Part shown: positions 40,685 to 49,072 of the stretch, in pieces
Layout: every line of letters begins with the position of its first letter
Numbering within the stretch: position 1 is the stretch's first letter
Source of the DNA: an uncultured Pelagibacteraceae bacterium
GTDB lineage: Bacteria; Pseudomonadota; Alphaproteobacteria; Pelagibacterales; Pelagibacteraceae
Assembly: GCA_902576765.1 (NCBI GenBank)
Contig: CACGWH010000003.1
Location: 20,209 to 84,208 of the forward strand
DNA: 64,000 nt
Direction: 5' to 3'
Notes under the pieces: model-generated
Told to the model about the DNA's origin: nothing
What the model saw: the letters and a program-made list of their open reading frames with translations, nothing else
Databases searched by the model: none
Translations under genes and position numbers: made by a program

Positions 40685-41832
40685 AGTGTAACCAAATCTA
40701 ACTTTTGTTTACCGAGTCTTTCACTTCCTTTATTAGTGACCAAGTAGGTTTCACCCAAATTCATTGCTAATTGATTTTCCGAGTCCATTAATATCATATG
40801 CATAAAAAAAACGTTACCTGGCTCTATAATGTAAGGATTTCCAGTGTATAGCATAGGCCAATCCATCCAATTTGGAGAAAAAGTTGTACCTAAAGAATAA
40901 CCACATGCATTCATTCTTGCTTTATTAAAACCAAGGTCATCAAAAGTTTTTGCATGGGCATCAAAAACTTCTCCAATTTTATTTCCTGGTACTAGTTTGT
41001 TTTCACAATTTTTCAGCGCTTCAATACAAGCTTCATGCATTTTATAATGTTTAGGATCAGCTTTACCAATAGGAATAGTTCTAAACATTGCTGAATGATA
41101 ATGCCTATAGGTACCAGCCCATTCAACAGTTAATTGATCTTGTTTATTTAAAATTTGTTTTTCTGATTGATAACGACATAAAAGAGCATTTTTTCCAGAA
41201 CCAATAATAAATTCATTTGCAGGATAATCACCACCTCCTTCAAATATAACTTTATTCATTTCAGCTAGTATTTTTGACTCACTAATACCTGCTTTTGCAT
41301 ATCTCCATACTTCATCTAAAGCCCTATCAGCCAGTTCTGCAGCCTTTTTTACATAAACTATTTCGTCTTTAGATTTAACTACTCTTAACTTTGTTATTAA
41401 GTCTGATTTGTCTTCTATACTACAAAAATCTTCTAAGGATTTATTAAGCTGAAGTGCATTACGACCAGTTAATCCATAAGCTTCATACTCAACACCTATT
41501 TTTTTCCCCTTAAGATTTAATTCATTTAAAATAACTTTAAGATCATCAGTTGGATTTGATCCATCTTTATCTACCCAAATTCTAATATCTTCTATATTGG
41601 ATGTATTTTGTGCCTGTCGCAAATCTGGAGCTCTCGTAAGTAAAATTGTGTTTCCATTTTTATCCAATATTAATGATTGAAAAAAAACATATCCAAAAGT
41701 GTCATAACCAGTCAGCCAATACATAGATTCTTGTCTAAACATTAATAGAGCATCGAGATTTTGTTCTTTAATGGAATTTAAAACTTTTTTTCTTCTGCTT
41801 GAAAATTCTTCTTTTGAAAAATGAAGTGCCAT
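40681..41832 (-). CDS. M24-family hydrolase of the creatinase / ectoine-hydrolase type
   Basis: The 383 residues have a creatinase N-terminal domain (DALLMFRQESMYWLTGYDTFG) and a pita-bread catalytic domain. In the alignment with aminopeptidase P, four of five metal ligands are gone: VEWAG has Glu for the first Asp, SAMFRT lacks the second Asp, CGYSLGT lacks the His, and MHMILMD has His for a Glu. This is the pattern of metal-independent members such as creatinase and ectoine hydrolase, not of peptidases. A C-N hydrolase acting on a compatible solute or guanidino compound is the best guess. The convergent amino-acid transporter could supply the substrate. Confidence 0.72.
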   Translation of the reverse strand: MALHFSKEEFSSRRKKVLNSIKEQNLDALLMFRQESMYWLTGYDTFGYVFFQSLILDKNGNTILLTRAPDLRQAQNTSNIEDIRIWVDKDGSNPTDDLKVILNELNLKGKKIGVEYEAYGLTGRNALQLNKSLEDFCSIEDKSDLITKLRVVKSKDEIVYVKKAAELADRALDEVWRYAKAGISESKILAEMNKVIFEGGGDYPANEFIIGSGKNALLCRYQSEKQILNKQDQLTVEWAGTYRHYHSAMFRTIPIGKADPKHYKMHEACIEALKNCENKLVPGNKIGEVFDAHAKTFDDLGFNKARMNACGYSLGTTFSPNWMDWPMLYTGNPYIIEPGNVFFMHMILMDSENQLAMNLGETYLVTNKGSERLGKQKLDLVTL

Positions 41833-41840
41833 TTTGTTAA

Positions 41841-42230
41841 TTAATAGCTAGTATATTCTTTTATTTCTTTAATAGTCGAACCTGTATGATTATTAATCTC
41901 TAATTTAATTTTTGCTCGATCATCATTTAAAAAATGTACATCTCTTGAAAGTTTCACAAATTTTTCTCCAAAATCTTTATCTTTTTCACATTGTCGTTTA
42001 TCATCTTCAATAACCCAAAGTTTAGAATTTATTTCTTTTAGCGACAGATAAAGTTTATCAAGTTTTTTGTCAGATTTAATATTTTTTTCCAACTGACTTT
42101 TTAAGATAGAGTGTTCATTATTGATAAATTTTAATTTTTCAGGATCTTTTATTTTTCCTTGTTTGATCTCTAAAATAGAAATTTTGTCCAAAAGTTCTCC
42201 AACTGAAACTTCTACGATAATTTTATTCAT
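41841..42230 (-). CDS. DUF6165-family protein
   Basis: The 129 residues start with the marked motif VEVSVGELLDKISILEIKQGKI, then a Lys/Glu-rich helical middle, and RDVHFLNDDRAKIKLEINNHTGSTIKEIKEY at the end, which agrees with DUF6165. The family often sits beside glycosyltransferase genes, as here with a divergent GT9 gene 32 bp away. Its function is unknown. It ends 8 bp before the M24 gene and may be co-transcribed with it. Confidence 0.65.
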   Translation of the reverse strand: MNKIIVEVSVGELLDKISILEIKQGKIKDPEKLKFINNEHSILKSQLEKNIKSDKKLDKLYLSLKEINSKLWVIEDDKRQCEKDKDFGEKFVKLSRDVHFLNDDRAKIKLEINNHTGSTIKEIKEYTSY

Positions 42231-42262
42231 AAAATTTAATACTGTGTTATCTTGTTATAAAT

Positions 42263-43204
42263 ATGTCTAATATTTTAATAATTAAACACGGATCTTTAGG
42301 AGATATAGCTCAAGCAAGTGGTGCAATTCAAGATATATCTGAAAATCATAAAGATGATCAAATATATCTATTAACCACAAAACCATACGTTGATTTATTT
42401 AAGAAAAATCCTTTTATTCATGATGTAATTTTAGACAAGAGATTGCCTAGATATAATTTGATTTATTTATATTTTTTAATGAGAGAGCTCAAGAAACATA
42501 AATTCTCAAAAGTTTTTGATCTTCAAAATTCCTCAAGAACTAACTTTTATAAAAGTATTCTTTTTCCTAAAGCTGGTAAAGAAGTTTGGTCAAGCTCAAT
42601 TACCACTTTACCACCAGAAAAAAGCAAAGATGAATTTGATAAAAAATCTGTTCTTGAAAGATTTAATTATCAATTAAGCGAGTCTAGTCTTAATACATCT
42701 AGTACACTAAAACCTGATTTTAGTTGGGCCGTCACGGATATAAGTGAAATAAGGAATTTTTATAAATTGGATAAATATATTTTACTTTTTCCTTTTTGCT
42801 CACCACACCTGACAATAAAAAAATGGCCACATTACAACAAACTTATTGAATTAGTTACAAATAAATATGGGAGTGAATATAAAATAGTTACTGCGCCAGG
42901 TCCTTCAGAGATTAACGATGCAAAAGAAATTAATGCATTGGCTTTACTAGATAATGGAAGAGCACTTAATATATCTCAATTAACATCCTTGATTAAGGAT
43001 AGCTCTTTTGTAATTGCAAATGATACTGGACCTGCTCATATTACAGCACACACAGGAACAAAAGGTCTTACATTATTTGGAAAACATACAACTGCTTATA
43101 AAGTTAGTATTGAAAGAGAAAATTTTAAAGCAATTGAAGTAACAGATCTTAATAATTTAAGTGCAGAAAAAGTTTTCGAAAGATTGTCTAATTCTTTATC
43201 TTAG
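42263..43204 (+). CDS. Glycosyltransferase family 9 (heptosyltransferase-like)
   Basis: The 313 residues show the GT9 pattern: ILIIKHGSLGDIAQASGAI at the N-terminus, LFPFCSPHLTIKKWP in the middle and the nucleotide-sugar block FVIANDTGPAHITAHTGTKGLTLFG. GT9 enzymes transfer heptose or related sugars to the lipopolysaccharide core at the inner face of the inner membrane. Acceptor and donor are not known. It overlaps the convergent AbrB gene by 17 bp. Confidence 0.85.
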   Translation: MSNILIIKHGSLGDIAQASGAIQDISENHKDDQIYLLTTKPYVDLFKKNPFIHDVILDKRLPRYNLIYLYFLMRELKKHKFSKVFDLQNSSRTNFYKSILFPKAGKEVWSSSITTLPPEKSKDEFDKKSVLERFNYQLSESSLNTSSTLKPDFSWAVTDISEIRNFYKLDKYILLFPFCSPHLTIKKWPHYNKLIELVTNKYGSEYKIVTAPGPSEINDAKEINALALLDNGRALNISQLTSLIKDSSFVIANDTGPAHITAHTGTKGLTLFGKHTTAYKVSIERENFKAIEVTDLNNLSAEKVFERLSNSLS

Positions 43205-44267
43205 TTTTTTCTATCAATCTTAAAATCACTGGCACTACAAATAAGATAAATAATAATCTTATAATATGGTGAAAAGCAACAAAATCAGGCTCTAAATCAA
43301 AAGCAATAGCTATAACAGCAACTTCATAAATTCCACCTGGACAAAAAGATAGAATTAAAGATAAAAAATTATTATCAACAAAAAAAGTAGCTATATAAGC
43401 TGCAATCAAACCTAGTAAAACTAAAAGTATTGTTGCAACTAATCCATGAAATGAATTATTTGCAACCTCTTTAAATGTTTTATTCGCAAATCTACACCCA
43501 ACTGATGCACCTAGGATTAACAAACAAAAATTAATTGAAGTATCTGGTAGTTTGTATGATGCAATATCAAATATTTGTAAGATACCACTTGCTACCAAAG
43601 TTCCGGAAAGTAACGCAGCAGGAACTTTTGCTTTATCAAAAAAAAATATGAACACTAATGAAACTAAAATCAATAAAATTAATTCCCAATGATTTTGAGA
43701 CATATAATCAAATTTTTCCAACTCTATAGCGTCAGCAGGGTAGAGGCTCACAATTATAAAAGGAAATAAAGTTATTATAATTATTAATCTAATAAGATGG
43801 GCTGTAGCAACTTGAGATAAATCTGATTTTTCATACTCAGCTAAGATCATTAGAGGACCCAATGCACCTGGGGCTGCAGAAAATATTGAAGTCTTTTCTT
43901 TATAATCTGAAAATTTTTGTAAATATTTTGAAACAATTAAAATACTTACGATGATATATAAAAACATAATTATAGTTGTCCAAATCCAATTTACCATCTG
44001 ATTAATGAGATTTTGGTCTATATAATTTCCAATGTGCAATCCTAAAATGATTAATATTGAACTTAAGGCTATTCTTGGCATCATTACCTGAACACCTTTT
44101 AAAGCGATTAAAGAAGTGGCTATCATTGGACCTATCATCCATGCTAGAGGAATATTTAAAAAATCAGCAACAATGGCACTTGGAATAGAAATTAAGACAA
44201 CAATCAAAAATTTTTTGGAGAATAGTTGTATTAGACTTTCTCGGTTAAAGGGAATCGCGCTTTGCAT
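43188..44267 (-). CDS. AbrB-family membrane protein (PF05145 type)
   Basis: The 359 residues form about ten helices arranged as an internal repeat: AWMIGPMIATSLIALKGVQVMMP with IGNYI in the first half, and AALLSGTLVASGILQIF plus LSLILSFCPGGIYEVAVIAIAFDLEPDFVAFHHIIR in the second. This is typical of the AbrB/ammonia-monooxygenase-regulator membrane family. Such proteins often sit next to TctCBA transporters, as here, where tctC starts divergently 80 bp away. They may be transporters or regulatory membrane proteins; the role is unproven. Confidence 0.8.
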   Translation of the reverse strand: MQSAIPFNRESLIQLFSKKFLIVVLISIPSAIVADFLNIPLAWMIGPMIATSLIALKGVQVMMPRIALSSILIILGLHIGNYIDQNLINQMVNWIWTTIIMFLYIIVSILIVSKYLQKFSDYKEKTSIFSAAPGALGPLMILAEYEKSDLSQVATAHLIRLIIIITLFPFIIVSLYPADAIELEKFDYMSQNHWELILLILVSLVFIFFFDKAKVPAALLSGTLVASGILQIFDIASYKLPDTSINFCLLILGASVGCRFANKTFKEVANNSFHGLVATILLVLLGLIAAYIATFFVDNNFLSLILSFCPGGIYEVAVIAIAFDLEPDFVAFHHIIRLLFILFVVPVILRLIEKTKIKN

Positions 44268-44285
44268 GTATTCTATCTTTGGTTG

Positions 44286-44318
44286 TTGACTAGATCACAA
44301 AAAGTATGTTTAATCTGT
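44286..44318 (+). promoter_or_regulatory. Promoter of tctCBA
   Basis: TTGACT (44286-44291), a 17-bp spacer and TTTAAT (44309-44314) form a good sigma70-type promoter 39 bp upstream of the tctC ATG. The -10 region reads TTTAATCTGT, identical to the 10-mer upstream of the binding-protein gene at 38441. Confidence 0.55.
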
Positions 44319-44347
44319 TTAATTAACTATAACAACGAGAGGAAATA

Positions 44348-45328
44348 ATGAAACTAATTAAATCTTTTTTTTCAGTTTTATTCTCTGCTGCTCTTTTATT
44401 ATCAACAACAACAGTTAACTCAATTGCAATTGAAAAATTACACTTTGTAATTGGTGGTGGTGCTGGTGGTGGTTGGGATGGAACTGCTAGAGGTACTGGA
44501 GAAGCTTTAACAAAAGCTGGATTTTTAAAAAGTGCATCATTTGAAAATATGTCAGGTGGTGGTGGTGGAAAAGCACTTGCTTACATGATTAACACTAAGC
44601 CTGAAAATACGATCTTGGTACAATCAACACCATTAGTTTTAAGATCTATCACAAGACATAAAGGTTATGTAAGTGGCAGCGGAACTTTATCTTATAAAGA
44701 TGTTGTGCCGATTGCTGGAGTAATTGGTGACTACGGTGCAATAGCTGTAGCAAAAAACTCACCTTATAAAAACTTTGATGATGTGGTGAAAGCATATAAA
44801 GCAAACCCTAGCTCAATTAAAATGGCTGGCGGTTCTGTTAGAGGAAGTATGGACCATTTGATTGGTGCTTTAGCGTTTCAAGCTGCTGGAGCAAATCCAA
44901 ACGATGTAGCTTATATTCCTTATGATGCAGGTGGAAAAGCATTAGCTGGACTTTTATCTGGAGAAACTCAAATTATTTCTACAGGTTTAGGTGAACTTAT
45001 GGGTGCAAGAGATCAAGTAAGAATTATTGGTATCACTGCACCTTCAAGAGTAAGTGATGCACCAGATGCACCAACACTTAAAGAACAAGGATACGACGTA
45101 CAATTTGTTAACTGGAGAGGATTTTTTGGTCCTCCAGGCATGAGCAGTAAAGATAAGAAAGCTATTGCAAAAATGCTAGGCGATGTACAAAAAACTCCTG
45201 AATGGGAAGCTGTAAGAGCAAGAAATGCTTGGGTAAATATTTACAACCCAGATAAAAAGTTTGTTAAGTTTTTACAAAACCAAACTAAAGAAATGACAGC
45301 TTTAATGAAAAAACTAGGAGTAATTTAA
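44348..45328 (+). CDS. tctC: Tripartite tricarboxylate transporter substrate-binding protein
   Basis: Signal peptide SFFSVLFSAALLLSTTTVNS is followed by a TctC/BugD-type binding protein. LHFVIGGGAGGGWDGTARGTGEAL has the conserved glycine-rich P.(A/G)GG.D...R segment, and YIPYDAGGKALAGLLSGE and GITAPSRVSDAPDAPTLKEQGYDV are family blocks. The ligand is a carboxylate of unknown identity. It has a GAGAGGAAA ribosome site. A 12-bp stem with T-run lies just after its stop and covers the start of tctB. Confidence 0.88.
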   Translation: MKLIKSFFSVLFSAALLLSTTTVNSIAIEKLHFVIGGGAGGGWDGTARGTGEALTKAGFLKSASFENMSGGGGGKALAYMINTKPENTILVQSTPLVLRSITRHKGYVSGSGTLSYKDVVPIAGVIGDYGAIAVAKNSPYKNFDDVVKAYKANPSSIKMAGGSVRGSMDHLIGALAFQAAGANPNDVAYIPYDAGGKALAGLLSGETQIISTGLGELMGARDQVRIIGITAPSRVSDAPDAPTLKEQGYDVQFVNWRGFFGPPGMSSKDKKAIAKMLGDVQKTPEWEAVRARNAWVNIYNPDKKFVKFLQNQTKEMTALMKKLGVI

Positions 45329-45348
45329 TCCAACGGATTAATTAATTT

Positions 45349-45398
45349 AAAGAGCAGTGAATATAAATACTACCAAAATTATATCACTGCTCTTTTTT
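45349..45398 (+). terminator. Terminator-like stem-loop spanning the tctB start codon
   Basis: AAAGAGCAGTGA (45349-45360) pairs perfectly with TCACTGCTCTTT (45384-45395), with a 23-nt loop and six Ts (45393-45398). The presumed tctB GTG (45357) lies in the 5' arm. It would act as a partial terminator after tctC and also hide the tctB start. Confidence 0.75.
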
Positions 45399-45827
45399 AT
45401 TTTTTCTGCATTTTATTTATACACCGCATATCAAATACAGGTTTTTACATTTGATGAAAATGCACCTTTTAATGCAAGAACATTTCCAATTTATTTAGGT
45501 TATGCAGGTTTATTTTTTTCTGGTTTAAAGTTAATTTTACCAGATCCTGATACAATTAAAGTAGAACATAAAACTTTAGAATACAAAAAAACAGCTTTAT
45601 TAATTGTAATTGCGATTATCTATGGAGCAACAATTTTAAAAGTTGGTTATTTTTTAACAACTTCATTATTCTTATTTGCATCTTATTATTTTTTAGGTGA
45701 GAGAAGATGGATACTTATGTTTTTACTATCTTTTCCTTTTGTTGCAGCATTTATGTACCTTCTACACGGAATACTTGAAATTTACTTAAGAGACCCTTTT
45801 TTACAATCAATAGGAGTGATGGGATGA
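45357..45827 (+). CDS. tctB: Tripartite tricarboxylate transporter small membrane subunit
   Basis: This 156-residue protein has four helices in the TctB order (about 7-25, 45-60, 80-96, 115-135) with the charged loop PDPDTIKVEHKTLEYKK between the second and third. Start is a GTG at 45357; no ATG upstream or near fits, and this GTG lies within the stem of a terminator-like hairpin. Translation is probably restrained. The stop overlaps the tctA ATG by 4 bp (ATGA), so the two membrane subunits are coupled. Confidence 0.8.
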   Translation: MNINTTKIISLLFFIFSAFYLYTAYQIQVFTFDENAPFNARTFPIYLGYAGLFFSGLKLILPDPDTIKVEHKTLEYKKTALLIVIAIIYGATILKVGYFLTTSLFLFASYYFLGERRWILMFLLSFPFVAAFMYLLHGILEIYLRDPFLQSIGVMG

Positions 45828-47320
45828 TAGAAGGAATGCTAATTGGTCTAACCACCGCTCTAACATTTCAAAATATTTTTATGGTAATGATTGGTTGTTT
45901 CTTTGGGACGATCATTGGAATGCTACCTGGACTTGGTCCAATGACTGCAATTGCTTTAATGATCCCAATTACATATGGTTTTGATCCAGCGACAGGATTA
46001 ATCTTAATGGCTGGTGTTTATTATGGAGCAGTTTTTGGGGGGTCAACATCTTCAATTTTACTTAATGCTCCTGGTGTTCCAGGAACAGTAGCAACTTCAT
46101 TTGATGGATACCCAATGGCTCAACAGGGTAAAGCTGGAAAAGCTTTAGCTATTGCAGCATGGAGTTCATTTGCTGGAGGAACTTTGTCTGCAATATATTT
46201 ATTATTCATGGCACCAAGTTTATCTAAAGTAAGTTTATCATTTAGATCTCCAGATTATTTTGCTTTAATGATTTTAGGTTTAACTGCTATTGCAGCTTTT
46301 TCTTCAAAAGGTCAGTTTTTAAAAGCAATGATGATGGTAGTACTCGGTTTGATGTTAGCATCAGTTGGACAAGATTCTTTATCCGATATTACAAGATTTA
46401 CATTTAATAACATGAATCTAACTGATGGAATAAGTTTTGTTCTTATAGTGATGGCCACATTTGCAATGAGTGAAGCATTAACTATTATTTTAAAAAGAAA
46501 TGACCCAACAGCAGCTGCTAAACAAGTTTCACTAACTGAATTAGGATCAATTAGGATAGATAAAGAGGAACGTGGAAAGATGTATAAAACTATTCCAAGA
46601 TCCTCAATTATAGGTTTTTTAATTGGAGTATTACCTGGTGCTGGAGCAACAATAGCATCATTTTTAGCTTATGGGATGGAAAGAAATTTAGTTAAAGATG
46701 ATGAAAAAGAAAAATTTGGAAAAGGTAGCGTGAATGGACTATCTGCTCCTGAAACAGCTAATAATGCAGCTTGCTCTGGCTCTTTTGTTCCCATGTTAAC
46801 TTTAGGTATACCGGGAAGCGGAACTACAGCGGTTATGCTTGGTGCTCTTTTAGGCTTTGGAATTCAACCAGGTCCAAGACTTTATATGACTAACCCCGAA
46901 ATTTTTTGGTCAGTGATAATGTCAATGTATATAGGAATGGTTGTCTTATTGATATTAAACTTACCATTAATCCCATATATCGCCCGAATACTTGCAGTAC
47001 CAAAAAATTATTTGATTCCTTTAATTTTATTTTTTTCAATTACTGGAATTTATGTAATGTCATTTAATAATTTTGATATTTATTTAATGATTGGAATTGC
47101 AGTTGTTGCAACTTTTTTAAGGCTTTATGATTTTCCAATGCCTCCATTAATATTAGCATTCGTTCTTGGTGGGTTAATGGAAGAAAATTTGAGAAGGTCT
47201 TTACTTTTAAGTAATGGATCTTGGGAATTTTTATGGGATAGAACTCTTACAATTTGTATATTAGTAACAACAATTTTAATTGTTGTTTGGCATATATATA
47301 AAACTTTAACAAAAAAATGA
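45824..47320 (+). CDS. tctA: Tripartite tricarboxylate transporter large membrane subunit
   Basis: The 498 residues form about 11-12 helices with the family blocks FGTIIGMLPGLGPMTAIALMIPITYG, GGSTSSILLNAPGVPGTVATSFDGYPMAQQGKAGKAL and, in the second half, VNGLSAPETANNAACSGSFVPMLTLGIPGSGTTAVMLGAL. It carries out Na+- or proton-coupled import of the carboxylate delivered by TctC. Length is standard. It is the last gene of the operon, 13 bp from a convergent small gene. Confidence 0.93.
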   Translation: MIEGMLIGLTTALTFQNIFMVMIGCFFGTIIGMLPGLGPMTAIALMIPITYGFDPATGLILMAGVYYGAVFGGSTSSILLNAPGVPGTVATSFDGYPMAQQGKAGKALAIAAWSSFAGGTLSAIYLLFMAPSLSKVSLSFRSPDYFALMILGLTAIAAFSSKGQFLKAMMMVVLGLMLASVGQDSLSDITRFTFNNMNLTDGISFVLIVMATFAMSEALTIILKRNDPTAAAKQVSLTELGSIRIDKEERGKMYKTIPRSSIIGFLIGVLPGAGATIASFLAYGMERNLVKDDEKEKFGKGSVNGLSAPETANNAACSGSFVPMLTLGIPGSGTTAVMLGALLGFGIQPGPRLYMTNPEIFWSVIMSMYIGMVVLLILNLPLIPYIARILAVPKNYLIPLILFFSITGIYVMSFNNFDIYLMIGIAVVATFLRLYDFPMPPLILAFVLGGLMEENLRRSLLLSNGSWEFLWDRTLTICILVTTILIVVWHIYKTLTKK

Positions 47321-47333
47321 TTTTTTTGTTTTA

Positions 47334-47672
47334 TTACAAATCTTCATTATGCCAGGTAAAAAGATCAGCCTCATAAGGAATATTTTTAAGTTTCAGTAAT
47401 GCTTTATATTTTTTAAGTCTATCCTCTTTTTTAGCACTTTTTAAGTATTTGAGAATTTGATCATAAGTCAGTTCTTTCAAATTATCTTTTTTCACATCTA
47501 CATACTCTTCATATTCCATACCTGCTATAGCATAGCCCTTGTTGGGATCTATGTGTTCTGCATAACTAATAGTATCTTCAGTTTCTTTTAGGATATCGTA
47601 CCAATGAGCAACCTGATTTTTATTATCAAAAAGATAATCTTTTCTGTAATCAAACAGTTCTAACTGCTGCAT
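47334..47672 (-). CDS. Small acidic protein of unknown function
   Basis: The 112 residues begin MQQLELFDYRKDYLF and contain several Tyr/Glu/Lys-rich helices (YDQILKYLKSAKKEDRLKKYKALLKLKNIP) before the end YEADLFTWHNEDL. I do not recognise a family, signal peptide or membrane helix. It stands alone between tctA and a short rightward gene. Codon use and AT content match the neighbours. Confidence 0.5.
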   Translation of the reverse strand: MQQLELFDYRKDYLFDNKNQVAHWYDILKETEDTISYAEHIDPNKGYAIAGMEYEEYVDVKKDNLKELTYDQILKYLKSAKKEDRLKKYKALLKLKNIPYEADLFTWHNEDL

Positions 47673-47818
47673 ATTTTTGAAGTTTTAAATTAAGAAAATT
47701 AGTTAACAATTAATAATATAATTTTTAATTATGTCTTAAGTATGATAAGATTAATTAGTCCTGATTTAGAACGTAACTCTACTTGCTGGGACTTTAAACA
47801 CAACGCTAAAGGAGAAAC

Positions 47819-47986
47819 ATGAAACTAAAAATACAATCAATTAAAAACTATTTTAAATCAAAAAAGAATAGGGGATTAGAACCAGTGTTCTTTGAAAAAA
47901 TAGGTGACCAAAAAACATCAAGAGATGAGATGCGTAAAAACTTAATTAAAGCTTTAGAAAAGAATGGCTGGACTATAAAAAAATAA
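47819..47986 (+). CDS. Short basic protein of 55 residues
   Basis: An ATG at 47819 follows an excellent AAAGGAG Shine-Dalgarno and opens a 55-codon frame: MKLKIQSIKNYFKSKKNRGL, then EPVFFEKIGDQKTSRDEMRK and the end NLIKALEKNGWTIKK. It is basic and probably helical at the C-terminus. The upstream 145 bp contain no other gene. In that leader AGTCC and GGACT could pair. It ends 4 bp before the convergent GT4 gene. I do not recognise it. The strong ribosome site makes a real small protein likely. Confidence 0.6.
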   Translation: MKLKIQSIKNYFKSKKNRGLEPVFFEKIGDQKTSRDEMRKNLIKALEKNGWTIKK

Positions 47987-47989
47987 ATT

Positions 47990-49072
47990 TTAAGTCAATA
48001 TTTTTTTATATTTTTCGATTGTATTAGACCAATCGAATTTAGATGATAGCTCTTTTGCATTTTTACCAAAATGTAAATATTTTTTATTTTCTATCATGGA
48101 ATTTAATGACGAATAGATATCGTCAAGATTATTTCCATCACAAATTAATCCAGTTTTATCATGATTTATTGCATCTGACGCTCCACCATCTTTTCCTCCA
48201 AGTGAAGGAATTCCATACTGGGCAGCTTCGACGTAAGCTATTCCAAATCCTTCAACAGAAGATTTGTGAATAACTGAGGGCATTACAAAAATATCTGACT
48301 TAGCTATTAATGAATTTTTAAGATCAACACTAATATCTTTAAAAAACATAACTTGTGAACTCAAATCTAATTCTTTAACTAAATCTTTAATATTATCCTC
48401 CTCTTCACCATAACCAATACAAATATAAACAATATTCGGATAAATTTGTTTTAAATTCCTAATAGCCATAATTATTTTTTCATGATTTTTTCTTTTATCA
48501 AATCTTGAAACCGTAATTAATCTTGGTGATTTAATTTTGAGTAAGCTTTCAACTTTTTCTAAAGATTTTTTGTTAAGTTCTTGTGCGGGATTAATACCAG
48601 GATTGATTACAACAATTTTATTTTTTTTTATTCCACTATCTATTGCTAAATTTTTTGTGTATTCAGAATTAGCAATTACTTTTTCAACATCATCTAAAAC
48701 TTTAACAATCCTTTTATTTATTGAACTTCCTTTGGGATGATTAATTTCTTTACCGTGTATTAAGCAATATTTTTTTTTATCAGTATCTATCAATTCAAGA
48801 CTTTTCCAGTGATCAGCTATTACACCTTGCACTTTGTTTTCTTTTAAAAATTCATTTATTAATTGAGCTTTTCTAATTTTTCGTAGAAATTTTACTCCAC
48901 CAACTCTTTCAATTGAAAAATTTTCTTTTTTATCAAATTCTTTATGATTTTCTTGATAATCTGCAAAAACTTTAATCATAAAGTTTTTAGACATCTCTTT
49001 TGTGAGTCCCCACATTAAACTTTGCATACCACCTAATTCTGGTGGAAAGGATCTTGTTACAATCAAATACAT
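47990..49072 (-). CDS. Glycosyltransferase family 4
   Basis: The 360 residues show the GT-B/GT4 pattern: RSFPPELGGMQSLMWGLTKEM at the N-terminus with the glycine loop, ITVSRFDKRKNHEKIIMAI in the linker, and the donor-binding motif SSVEGFGIAYVEAAQYGIPSLGG with the E(x7)E pair. It transfers a sugar from a nucleotide donor to a glycan or lipid. The start overlaps the stop of the upstream redoxin gene (TAATG). Donor and acceptor are unknown. Confidence 0.85.
   Translation of the reverse strand: MYLIVTRSFPPELGGMQSLMWGLTKEMSKNFMIKVFADYQENHKEFDKKENFSIERVGGVKFLRKIRKAQLINEFLKENKVQGVIADHWKSLELIDTDKKKYCLIHGKEINHPKGSSINKRIVKVLDDVEKVIANSEYTKNLAIDSGIKKNKIVVINPGINPAQELNKKSLEKVESLLKIKSPRLITVSRFDKRKNHEKIIMAIRNLKQIYPNIVYICIGYGEEEDNIKDLVKELDLSSQVMFFKDISVDLKNSLIAKSDIFVMPSVIHKSSVEGFGIAYVEAAQYGIPSLGGKDGGASDAINHDKTGLICDGNNLDDIYSSLNSMIENKKYLHFGKNAKELSSKFDWSNTIEKYKKILT

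Noticed and set aside
47673..47818. Riboswitch in the leader of the 55-codon gene
   Set aside because: Only a 5-bp AGTCC/GGACT pairing is visible; it matches no riboswitch class I know.
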